DNA from: Reyranella sp.
GTDB taxonomy: Bacteria > Pseudomonadota > Alphaproteobacteria > Reyranellales > Reyranellaceae
Reading direction: 5' to 3'
NCBI RefSeq assembly: GCF_004297405.1
Contig: NZ_SCVC01000011.1
Location: forward strand, 248,001 to 312,000
Length of the DNA: 64,000 nucleotides
How positions within the stretch are numbered: the first letter of the stretch is position 1; each line of letters opens with the position of its first letter. Positions 9,092-16,611 of this stretch are shown one piece after another. A program made the translations under genes and the position numbers. The notes under the pieces were generated by a model. The model did not search any database and had not been told where the DNA came from. It saw nothing but the letters and a program-made list of their open reading frames with translations.

Positions 9092-9388
9092 ATGACAGAC
9101 AAGGAACGCCCGCTCGCCAAGCCCTCCGTCCAGGTCGAGAACGATCGTGTGATCGTAACGGAATGGCGCTTTCCGCCCGGCAGTCACACGGGCTGGCATC
9201 GCCACAATCACGACTACGTCGTGGTCCCGATAACGACGGGGGAACTGCACATCTTCGACGGCAAGGCGACCGTACCGGCGCCGCTCCGGGCCGGGGTTTC
9301 CTATTCCCGGCAGATCGGGGTCGAGCACGACGTCATCAACCCCAATGATTTCGAGTTCGTCTTCGTGGAAATCGAGCTCAAGGCCTGA
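9092..9388 (+). CDS. Small single-domain cupin protein
   Basis: The 98-residue product is one cupin barrel. Motif 1 is visible as FPPGSHTGWHRHNHDYVVVPITTGEL, carrying the His-x-His metal ligands and the following His/Tyr. The second motif region is weaker (GVEHDVINPNDFEFVFVEIE, with the single His). The ATG at 9092 was used because the frame's earlier TTG has no better ribosome site. The size matches stand-alone cupins of unknown substrate. It is divergent from the MATE gene, so a link to detoxification is possible but only contextual. Confidence 0.75.
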   Translation: MTDKERPLAKPSVQVENDRVIVTEWRFPPGSHTGWHRHNHDYVVVPITTGELHIFDGKATVPAPLRAGVSYSRQIGVEHDVINPNDFEFVFVEIELKA

Positions 9389-9390
9389 CC

Positions 9391-9418
9391 GACCCGCGCG
9401 GCTGCCCCGCGCCTGGTC
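9391..9418 (+). terminator. Possible terminator hairpin after the cupin gene
   Basis: GACC-C-GCGCGG, loop CTGCC, CCGCGC-CT-GGTC forms a GC-rich stem starting 3 bases after the cupin stop codon. There is no T run behind it, so termination would be weak or Rho-assisted. The remaining bases up to 9539 hold no gene that I can see and probably form the leader of the helicase gene. Confidence 0.35.
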
Positions 9419-9539
9419 GCATTGACTTGGGGCCTCCCCGGGCTCATATGAGGTCCGCCCAGCGGTCCGGCACGAACTCGAGCCCTTTGAGACCGCCCCC
9501 AGAGTCCAGCGGAACAATGGACTAAGTTACGGAAAATAA

Positions 9540-11093
9540 ATGAGTTTTGAGAGTTTGGGGCTGAGTGCCCCGGTACTGCAGGCAGTGTCTGAAAAGGGCT
9601 ATACCCAGCCCACCCCGATCCAGGAAAAAGCCATCCCCATCGTCCTGATGGGTCGTGACATCCTCGGATGCGCCCAGACGGGCACAGGCAAGACTGCCTC
9701 CTTCGTCCTCCCGATGATCGATATCCTCGCCGAGGGCCGCGCCAAGTCGCGCATGCCGCGATCGCTCATCCTGGAGCCGACGCGCGAACTCGCCGCCCAG
9801 GTGGCCGAAAACTTCGAAATCTACGGCAAGAACCACAAGCTCAACATGGCGCTGCTGATTGGCGGCGTGAGCTTCGAGGACCAGGAACGGGCCCTCGAGC
9901 GTGGTGTCGACGTGCTGATCGCCACGCCGGGCCGCCTGCTCGACCATTTCGAGCGTGGCAAGGTTCTGCTGAACGACGTCAAGGTGCTGGTGATCGACGA
10001 AGCCGATCGCATGCTCGACATGGGGTTCATCCCCGACGTCGAGCGCATTGTCGGCCTGCTCTCGCCGATGCGTCAGACCCTGTTCTTCTCGGCGACCATG
10101 CCGCCGGAGATCAAGCGCCTGGCCGACCGCTTCCTCAGCAACCCGAAGGAAGTGACCGTCTCGGCGCCGGCATCGACCGGCAAGAACATCGTGCAGGGCC
10201 TCGCGGTCGTGCCCGAAGAAGACAAGCGCGAGGCGCTGCGTCGGCTGATCAAGGATCAGGACATCAAGAACGCCATCGTCTTCTGCAATCGCAAGCGCGA
10301 TGTGGCGATTCTTCAAGGTTCGCTCAAGAAGCACGGCTTCAATGCCGGTGCGCTGCATGGCGACATGAGCCAGCCCGCGCGTATGGAGACGCTGGAGAAA
10401 TTCAAGCAGGGCGAGATCCAGATCCTGGTCGCGTCCGACGTTGCGGCTCGCGGCCTCGACATCGTCGCCATGAGCCACGTGTTCAACTTCGACGTGCCGT
10501 TCTCGCCGGAGGATTACGTTCACCGTATCGGCCGCACCGGCCGCGCCGGAAACAGTGGCCATTCCTTCACCCTGGCGTCGCCTGCCGAAGGGAGCCTGGT
10601 TGAGGCTATCGAAAAGCTGATTGGCGCCGAGATCCCGCGCGTCGAAGTGCCGGGCATGGACGCCGTTGCGTTCGATCCGTCCGAGGGCCGTGGCCGTCGT
10701 GGCCGCGGACGTGGACGGACCGCCGGCGGTGGCCGTGGTGGCCGCAGCGGTGAACGCGCTCCGCGCGCGCCCCGCGCCGAGCGCGAACCGAAGCCAGTCG
10801 AGGCCGAAGTGCAGGCAGAGCGTGCGCCGCGTCCGGAGCGTACACCGCGTCCGGAGCGCGCCGAGCGTCCCCATCGCGAACCTCGCCAGGAACCGCGGCA
10901 GGAGGCTCGTCATGAGCCTCGGCATGAAGCTCGTGAGCCCCGCGAACCTCGCAGCGAGGGCCGTGCTCACCGTGAGCGCCGGCCGGAGCGTCGCGATCGT
11001 CCGCACCGCAACGATCGCCATGATCGTGACGAGGCCGTGCCGATGGGGCTCGGCGATCACGTCCCGGCTTTCCTCGCTCGCCCGACGCGCTAG
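9540..11093 (+). CDS. rhlE: DEAD-box RNA helicase, RhlE-like
   Basis: All core motifs are present in order: Q motif (TQPTPIQEKAIP), Walker A (AQTGTGKT), PTRELA, TPGR, DEAD, SAT, and motif VI (HRIGRTGRAG). Residues about 1-375 form the two RecA-like domains. The remaining 140 residues are low complexity: an RGG/RGRGRG-like basic stretch, then Pro-Glu-Arg and His-Glu-Arg repeats, ending in the conserved-looking MGLGDHVPAFLARPTR. RhlE-type helicases unwind short RNA duplexes in ribosome assembly and RNA decay. The basic tail would bind RNA unspecifically. The start is the first ATG, with only a weak upstream ribosome site. It is followed 26 bases later by the AsnC-domain gene. Confidence 0.92.
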   Translation: MSFESLGLSAPVLQAVSEKGYTQPTPIQEKAIPIVLMGRDILGCAQTGTGKTASFVLPMIDILAEGRAKSRMPRSLILEPTRELAAQVAENFEIYGKNHKLNMALLIGGVSFEDQERALERGVDVLIATPGRLLDHFERGKVLLNDVKVLVIDEADRMLDMGFIPDVERIVGLLSPMRQTLFFSATMPPEIKRLADRFLSNPKEVTVSAPASTGKNIVQGLAVVPEEDKREALRRLIKDQDIKNAIVFCNRKRDVAILQGSLKKHGFNAGALHGDMSQPARMETLEKFKQGEIQILVASDVAARGLDIVAMSHVFNFDVPFSPEDYVHRIGRTGRAGNSGHSFTLASPAEGSLVEAIEKLIGAEIPRVEVPGMDAVAFDPSEGRGRRGRGRGRTAGGGRGGRSGERAPRAPRAEREPKPVEAEVQAERAPRPERTPRPERAERPHREPRQEPRQEARHEPRHEAREPREPRSEGRAHRERRPERRDRPHRNDRHDRDEAVPMGLGDHVPAFLARPTR

Positions 11094-11119
11094 AGTGTGC
11101 GCCGCTGGAGCGGAGGCAC

Positions 11120-11359
11120 ATGCAGACTATTTTTGTCATGGTGAAGTGCGAACTCGGTAAGGCCTACGAGGTCGCCGACGACGCTGTGAACATCGAACAG
11201 GTATCGGAGGTCTATTCGACCTCCGGCCAGTACGATCTACTAATGAAGTGCTATCTCGACGAGAAGACCGATATCGGTCACTTCGTCACCAGCCACATCC
11301 AGACGCTGCGGGGCGTGAAGGACACCTTCACCCTCATCACCTTCAAGGCCTTTTCCTGA
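11120..11359 (+). CDS. Stand-alone Lrp/AsnC ligand-binding domain protein
   Basis: The 79-residue product is the RAM/AsnC effector domain alone: MQTIFVMVKCELG, then a VSEVYSTSGQYDLL core and a final TFTLITFKAF strand. There is no helix-turn-helix in front. A clear GGAGG lies 4 bases before the ATG, so this is a complete gene and not a broken Lrp. Such proteins oligomerise and bind amino acids; they may modulate full-length Lrp proteins by mixed assembly, which is inference here. The next gene starts about 80 bases later on the same strand. Confidence 0.85.
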   Translation: MQTIFVMVKCELGKAYEVADDAVNIEQVSEVYSTSGQYDLLMKCYLDEKTDIGHFVTSHIQTLRGVKDTFTLITFKAFS

Positions 11360-11442
11360 GTACGGCCGTTCCGCGACGGCATCTCCCGAGGGGCGAGGAT
11401 TTCCTGCTCCTCCCGCCGTCGATCCAGCCCTACGCCTACCGC

Positions 11443-12504
11443 ATGGTCGACAGCCTGTTCGCCCATCGCGTGATCCGCCGCGGTGATCGTCCGCGCGAGC
11501 TGCCGCGCGGCGAGGAGATCGCGCCGGTTTATCAGGCCGACGGCAGCGATCACGATCTCGGCTCCTTCATGGATCGCAACAGGATCGTGGGCGTTCTGGT
11601 GATCCGCGACGGCAAGATCGTTCTGGAACGCTACGGGCTTGGCCTCGGCGAACATGATCGCTGGTCGACCATGTCGACCGTGAAGTCGATGACGGCCATG
11701 CTGGTGGGCGCCGCAATCCACGACGGCGCCATTGGTTCGATCGACGACCCACTCACGCGCTACTTGCCGGCGCTCGCGGGCTCCGCCTACGAGGGCGTGA
11801 CCCTGCGTCATGTCATGACCATGTCGTCCGGCGTGCGCTGGACCGAGGTCTATCCCGATCGTAGCTCCGACGTGAACCGCTACAGCAAGTCGCTGGCCGA
11901 CAAGGTGCCGGGCGGCGTCCTCAAGCTGATGGCCTCGCTGCCGCGCGCCAATCCGCCGGGCAGCACCTTTCTCTACAATTCCGGCGATACCTATCTGCTG
12001 GGGGCAGCTCTCACCAAGGCCGTCGGCAAGCCGCTGGCCGACTACATGTCCGAGAAGGTCTGGCAGCCGGCCGGCATGGAATGCGATGCCTTCTACACAG
12101 TGGAAAGCGACGGTGGTCAGGAGATCGGCGGCAGTCGGGCCGGCATGGTCCTGCGCGACTTCGGCCGCTTCGGGCAGTTCGTCCTCGACGATGGCGTGAT
12201 CGCGGGCAAACGTGTGCTGGCTGAAGGCTGGGTCGATGCCGCCGCGACGCCAGCCTTCGCCGTGCCCGCGCCGCCGGTCCTCGATATCACCCACTATGGC
12301 TATAGCTGGTGGCTCGGTGACGGCGTGATGGCGGCACTCGGCCATGCCGGCCAGCGCATCGACGTCTTCCGCAAGGAGCGGCTGGTCGTCGTGACTCTCG
12401 CCGCATTCCCGCAACCGCCCTATGTGTCGACGACAGATCATGATCGTCGTGCTGAGGTGGTGGCCTTCACGAACGCCGTCAGGCGCATCGGGGCTGGAAC
12501 CTGA
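11443..12504 (+). CDS. Serine hydrolase of the beta-lactamase/penicillin-binding fold
   Basis: The class C beta-lactamase-like signature is visible: S-T-V-K (SxxK) in STMSTVKSMTAML, the YNSGD segment as the second (YxN-like) motif, and HAGQ as the KTG-equivalent HxG. The family includes esterases, D-aminopeptidases and carboxypeptidases; the real substrate cannot be told. There is no clear signal peptide from the ATG at 11443. In-frame sequence between the preceding stop (11357-11359) and 11443 reads LLLPPSIQPYAYR and could be coding from a CTG, so the start is uncertain. It probably shares an operon with the AsnC-domain gene and the following unknown gene. Confidence 0.75.
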   Translation: MVDSLFAHRVIRRGDRPRELPRGEEIAPVYQADGSDHDLGSFMDRNRIVGVLVIRDGKIVLERYGLGLGEHDRWSTMSTVKSMTAMLVGAAIHDGAIGSIDDPLTRYLPALAGSAYEGVTLRHVMTMSSGVRWTEVYPDRSSDVNRYSKSLADKVPGGVLKLMASLPRANPPGSTFLYNSGDTYLLGAALTKAVGKPLADYMSEKVWQPAGMECDAFYTVESDGGQEIGGSRAGMVLRDFGRFGQFVLDDGVIAGKRVLAEGWVDAAATPAFAVPAPPVLDITHYGYSWWLGDGVMAALGHAGQRIDVFRKERLVVVTLAAFPQPPYVSTTDHDRRAEVVAFTNAVRRIGAGT

Positions 12505-12596
12505 CCGGCAGCGGCGGCCAGGCGGTTCTCGCCCTCTGGGTCGATATCGATCCGGCGGACGATGCCTTCTTTGAGAACTGGCACAGCCGCGAGCAT

Positions 12597-13121
12597 ATGC
12601 AGGAGAGGGTGGGTTGTCCTGGCTGGCTACGCGGCAGCCGCTTCAAGGCCGTGACGAAATCAGGCCGCTATCTCCTGTTCTACGATGCCGAGACGGCGGA
12701 CGCCTACGAGAGCGACGTCTACTACGCGCGCCTGCGCTCGCCGACGGAAATGAGCCGCGCGATCTTCCCGAAGTTCCGCGATACCTGGCGCACCGTCTGC
12801 ACGGTCGAGCGCCGGTTGGGCGACGGGATCGCTGCTGCTGTGCTGACCTTGCGCCTCGGCGCCAACGATCCCGTGCCATTCGAGGCACTGGCCGCCCTTG
12901 CGCCTGCCCGGCTCGATCTGCTGCAGGGCCACAAATCCGTCGGCCAGGCGCATACGACGGAGAAGGATTTGCGGCCCGCACCCGACCGGCAGATCGAACG
13001 GGCGATCGTTGCCTTCTTCTGGTCGGTCGAAGATGCAGAAAAGGCGCGTGCTGCACACGCGCCTTCTGCTGAAGTCTTTGCTCTTCGCCACACCGTGTCG
13101 AAGAGCGACCTTGGCCAGTGA
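12597..13121 (+). CDS. Unknown protein, possible dimeric alpha/beta-barrel (EthD-like) fold
   Basis: The first ATG gives 174 residues. The reading frame is open upstream to 12456 and encodes ALWVDIDPADDAFFENWHSREH just before the ATG. This resembles the start of EthD-like or dimeric alpha/beta-barrel proteins, in which a Trp-x-x-x-Glu-His segment follows the first strand. The true start is therefore probably further upstream, for example the CTG at 12501 that overlaps the stop codon of the serine hydrolase gene. The second half repeats a similar strand-helix pattern (AIVAFFWSVEDAEKARA). I do not recognise a specific function. Confidence 0.6.
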   Translation: MQERVGCPGWLRGSRFKAVTKSGRYLLFYDAETADAYESDVYYARLRSPTEMSRAIFPKFRDTWRTVCTVERRLGDGIAAAVLTLRLGANDPVPFEALAALAPARLDLLQGHKSVGQAHTTEKDLRPAPDRQIERAIVAFFWSVEDAEKARAAHAPSAEVFALRHTVSKSDLGQ

Positions 13122-13127
13122 TCGAGG

Positions 13128-14270
13128 CTAGTTGATCAGCCCGTAGAACTTACCGGCGTTGGTGCAGGTGATCATCTTGACCTGCTCCTCCGGCACCTCG
13201 GCGAACTGCTCCTTGATGTACTTCTCGGAGTGCGGCCACACACCGTCGCCGTGCGGGTAGTCGGAGCCCCACATCAGGCTCTCCGCACCCATGTCGTCGA
13301 TCAGCTTGGCGCCGATGCGGTCGAACTGGAAGGTCGCCTTGCACTGGCGGCGCCAGTAGTCGCTGGGCTTCATCTTCAGTCCGAGGTCGGTGAAGCGGTC
13401 CTCCCATTCGAAGTCCATGCGGTCGAGCGCATAGGGAATCCAGCCGCAGCCGCTTTCGCCGAAGGCGATGCGGACATTGGGGTAACGCTCCAGCACGTTG
13501 GCCGCGATGATGGCGGCCAGGATGTTCACCAGGTTCATCTGGAAGCCGGAGACGACGGTGAAGAACACCGAACGGCCGACCCGGCCGGGGTGCTTGCTGA
13601 TCGTGTCGGGCGGTACGGCGGGGAAGGTGTGGAAGTGCAGCGGCAGTTGCACGTCGTTGACCGCCTTCCACAGTGGCTCCCACATTGGATGCCACATCGG
13701 CTCCATGTCCCAGGAGCAGGAGAGTTCCAGTCCGCGCAGCCCCATCTTGGCGGCGCGATGGACCTCCTTCACTGCGGCATCGATGTCGCCATAGGGCAGG
13801 CAGGCGAGGCCGATGTGCCGGTCGGGATAATGGCTGCAGAAGTCCTTCAGCCAGTCGTTGTAGATGCGCAGCATCTCGTTCGACGCATCCTTGTCGTTCA
13901 GTCGGCTCGATGCGCCCAGGATGCCGTAGATCACTTCAGCATCGACGCCGTCGCGATCGAGATCCTTGATGCGCAGGTGCGGATCGGAAACGCGGCGAAT
14001 GTCCTTGGCGCCGTCGGCGTAGAGGCCTGTCTCGGCCATGATGTCGACGCGATGATGCTTGCCGGGAACATACTTGGCGCCCGCGGGGCCAACGCCGTTC
14101 TTGAAGCCGAAGGTAGCGCCGTTCCGGGCCGTCCACTTCGGGCCGTCATCGGTCTCCACGACGTACGGCATGCGATCCTTCATGTCGCGCGGCGCCATCG
14201 ACGTGAACAGGTCCGGCGGCATCCAGGGTAGATCGAGGTGGCAATCGGCCGATATGCGCTTGTACTGCAT
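13128..14270 (-). CDS. Amidohydrolase-2 (ACMSD-like) family metal-dependent hydrolase
   Basis: The 380-residue product has an amidohydrolase TIM-barrel layout. An N-terminal ADCHLD motif takes the place of the usual HxH. LPLHFHTFP carries the strand-6 His, GESGCGWIPYALDRMD follows, and WGSDYPHGDGVWP carries the late Asp. The family decarboxylates or hydrolyses carboxylated aromatic and heterocyclic compounds. Asp instead of the second His in the first motif occurs in some family branches, so activity is likely but the substrate is open. ATG 14270 has GGGAG 9 bases upstream; the longer frame reaches into the GNAT gene and is rejected. Confidence 0.82.
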   Translation of the reverse strand: MQYKRISADCHLDLPWMPPDLFTSMAPRDMKDRMPYVVETDDGPKWTARNGATFGFKNGVGPAGAKYVPGKHHRVDIMAETGLYADGAKDIRRVSDPHLRIKDLDRDGVDAEVIYGILGASSRLNDKDASNEMLRIYNDWLKDFCSHYPDRHIGLACLPYGDIDAAVKEVHRAAKMGLRGLELSCSWDMEPMWHPMWEPLWKAVNDVQLPLHFHTFPAVPPDTISKHPGRVGRSVFFTVVSGFQMNLVNILAAIIAANVLERYPNVRIAFGESGCGWIPYALDRMDFEWEDRFTDLGLKMKPSDYWRRQCKATFQFDRIGAKLIDDMGAESLMWGSDYPHGDGVWPHSEKYIKEQFAEVPEEQVKMITCTNAGKFYGLIN

Positions 14271-14365
14271 GGCGTTGGCTCCCTTTTGCGTCCTTGGATT
14301 TCCTGATCGAATTATGCGCCACCTGACAGAGCGAGCAATGGCCGTTCGTTTCGCGTATCGGCAGG

Positions 14366-14911
14366 TCACCGCAGCGCGGGATTGCCCATGCGATAGAGGA
14401 CATGTGGGCGGAGGGCGTCGCCTACCGGTACCGTCGCGTCTTCGAAATCGTCTGCGGACGATCGCGTCATGCCAAGCTTCTCCATCAACTGGCGTGAAGG
14501 TGTGTTGATGGTCGAGGTGTAGGCCACCACCTCCTTCGCCTGCAGCGCCGACCAAGCGTGAGCGATGCAGGCCGAGGCCGCTTCGAAGGCGTAGCCGCGC
14601 CGCCAGTTGGGACGGCCGAGGATCCAGCCGACCTCCATCTCCGGCGCGCCCGGCACTTCGGGGCCGGGCTTGGAGAGGCCGAGCCCACCGACCAGGCCGC
14701 CATCTTCGCGCCGCTCGACGGCGACGAAACCGAACCCATGTAGGTCGAGGTGTTCGGCACAGCGGTCGATCAGCTCGTCCGACTGGGCGCGCGACAGGAT
14801 CGAGGGGAAGTAGTAGCGCCGGACCTCGGCATCGGCATTGATCGCCGCGAAGGCCGCCCGATCGCGGTCTTCCCAGGGACGGAGCAGCAGTCGCGAAGTT
14901 TCCAGGTGCAT
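14366..14911 (-). CDS. GNAT-family N-acetyltransferase (RimJ/RimL type)
   Basis: The 181-residue product begins with the RimJ/RimL signature LETSRLLLRPWEDRD. It carries the acetyl-CoA loop region GRPNWRRGYAFEAASA (an R-R-G-Y-A version of the Q/RxxGxG/A motif), and ends in NTPSRQLMEKLGM, the usual last helix of this branch. It would acetylate an amino group on a protein N-terminus or small molecule; the acceptor is unknown. It lies 65 bases from the divergent GMC oxidoreductase gene. Confidence 0.85.
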   Translation of the reverse strand: MHLETSRLLLRPWEDRDRAAFAAINADAEVRRYYFPSILSRAQSDELIDRCAEHLDLHGFGFVAVERREDGGLVGGLGLSKPGPEVPGAPEMEVGWILGRPNWRRGYAFEAASACIAHAWSALQAKEVVAYTSTINTPSRQLMEKLGMTRSSADDFEDATVPVGDALRPHVLYRMGNPALR

Positions 14912-14976
14912 CCAGTTACAGCAGGCTTGTTGAAAATCCCGGAACAGTCTAGCCCTGATGGCGCAAGGAGTGCTGG

Positions 14977-16608
14977 ATGACTGCGGAAACGGCCGCCCGT
15001 CTCGAAGGGGATTTCGATTACATCGTCGTCGGTGCCGGCTCGGCTGGCTGCGTGATGGCGAACCGGCTTTCGGCCAATTCGAAGTCGCGCGTCCTGCTGC
15101 TGGAAGCTGGCGGCAAGGACAACTGGATCTGGTTCCACATTCCGGTGGGTTATCTCTATGCCATGGGCAATCCGCGGGCCGACTGGTTGTTCCAGACGGA
15201 GAAGGAGCCGGGGCTCAACGGTCGAGCACTCAACTATCCGCGTGGCAAGGTGATCGGCGGCTGCTCGGCGATCAACGGCATGATCTCCATGCGCGGCCAG
15301 GCGCAGGATTACGACCACTGGCGGCAACTCGGCCTCACCGGCTGGGGCTGGGACGATGTGGCGCCGGTCTTCAGACGGCTCGACGGGCACTTCCTCGGCG
15401 ACACCGAGCATCATGGTGGCAGCGGCGAATGGCGCGTCGAGCAGATGCGCGTGAAGTGGGACGTGCTGGACGCCATTACCAAGGCCGCGACGGAAATGGG
15501 CGTGCCGGCGACGCAGGACTTCAACACCGGCGACAACGAAGGCGTCGGCTACTTCCACGTCAATCAGAAGCGCGGGCTGCGCATGTCGGTCGCCACCGCC
15601 TTCCTGAAGCCTGTGCTCAACCGCCCGAACCTGCGGCTGGAAACGGGCGTGCTGGTCGAGAAGATCATCTTCGAGGGCAAGCGCGCCGTCGGCGTACAAT
15701 TCCGCCAGGGCGGGAAGCTCGTCGAGGCGCGAGCCAAGGGCGAGGTCGTGCTCTCGGCGGGTGCCATCGGCTCCCCGCAGATCCTGCAGCTCTCGGGCGT
15801 CGGCGCGGCCGACTGGCTGACGGAGCTTGGCATTGCCACATTGCACGACAGGCCAGGTGTCGGCCGCAACCTGCAGGACCATCTGCAACAGCGCGCCATC
15901 TTCAAGGTGACGGGCGTCAAGACGTTGAACGCGACCTATCATTCGCTGATCGGCCGTGCCTTCATGGGCATGGAATATGCATTGTTCCGCTCGGGCCCGC
16001 TCACGATGGCGCCCTCCCAGCTCGGCATCTTCACGAAGTCTTCGCCCGATCACGAACGCGCCAACATCGAGTTCCATGTGCAGCCGCTTTCGCTCGACAA
16101 GTTCGGTGAGCCGCTCCATCGCTTCCCCGCCATCACCGTCAGCGCCTGCAATCTGCGGCCGACATCACGCGGCACCGTCCGTCTGCGCTCGGGCGATCCT
16201 GCGGCCAAGCCGGTCATCGCACCCAACTATCTTTCGACGCCGGAGGATCGGCGCGTGGCGGCCGATGCGATCCGCGTCACGCGTCGGCTGATGAAGCAAC
16301 CCGCGATGCAGGTCTACCGGCCGGAAGAGTATCTGCCGGGGCCGAGCATCGGTGACGACGAGGCCTCGCTCGCCAAGGCGGCCGGCGATATCGGCACCAC
16401 GATTTTCCATCCTGTCGGGACGGCGAAGATGGGCTTGCCCTCCGATCCGATGACGGTAGTGGATGATAGGCTGCGGGTCATCGGTCTCGAAAGACTACGG
16501 GTGGTCGATGCATCGGTGATGCCGACGATCACCTCGGGCAACACCAACACGCCAACGATCATGATCGCCGACAAGGCTGCGCAAATGATGATTGAGGAAG
16601 GACGTTAG
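14977..16608 (+). CDS. GMC-family FAD-dependent alcohol/choline-type dehydrogenase
   Basis: The 543-residue protein has the GMC oxidoreductase plan. The FAD Rossmann motif is VGAGSAGCVMANRL (about residue 18), with LLLEAGG closing the fold. GMC signature 1 is NYPRGKVIGGCSAING, signature 2 is GAIGSPQILQLSG, and the C-terminal catalytic region has FHPVGTAKMG and SGNTNTPTIMIADKAA. It oxidises primary alcohols or polyols, passing electrons to a quinone or oxygen; the substrate is unknown. AGGAG lies 6 bases before the ATG. It is followed by two solute-binding protein genes, the first only 3 bases downstream, so the imported compound may be its substrate. Confidence 0.92.
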   Translation: MTAETAARLEGDFDYIVVGAGSAGCVMANRLSANSKSRVLLLEAGGKDNWIWFHIPVGYLYAMGNPRADWLFQTEKEPGLNGRALNYPRGKVIGGCSAINGMISMRGQAQDYDHWRQLGLTGWGWDDVAPVFRRLDGHFLGDTEHHGGSGEWRVEQMRVKWDVLDAITKAATEMGVPATQDFNTGDNEGVGYFHVNQKRGLRMSVATAFLKPVLNRPNLRLETGVLVEKIIFEGKRAVGVQFRQGGKLVEARAKGEVVLSAGAIGSPQILQLSGVGAADWLTELGIATLHDRPGVGRNLQDHLQQRAIFKVTGVKTLNATYHSLIGRAFMGMEYALFRSGPLTMAPSQLGIFTKSSPDHERANIEFHVQPLSLDKFGEPLHRFPAITVSACNLRPTSRGTVRLRSGDPAAKPVIAPNYLSTPEDRRVAADAIRVTRRLMKQPAMQVYRPEEYLPGPSIGDDEASLAKAAGDIGTTIFHPVGTAKMGLPSDPMTVVDDRLRVIGLERLRVVDASVMPTITSGNTNTPTIMIADKAAQMMIEEGR

Positions 16609-16611
16609 AAT

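Noticed and set aside
9522..11060. 512-codon minus-strand frame across the RhlE-like gene
   Set aside because: It mirrors the helicase coding strand and has no recognisable domain; all DEAD-box motifs are on the plus strand.
11120..11359. Remnant of a truncated Lrp regulator
   Set aside because: It has its own ribosome site and a normal start at the domain boundary, and stand-alone AsnC domains are known.
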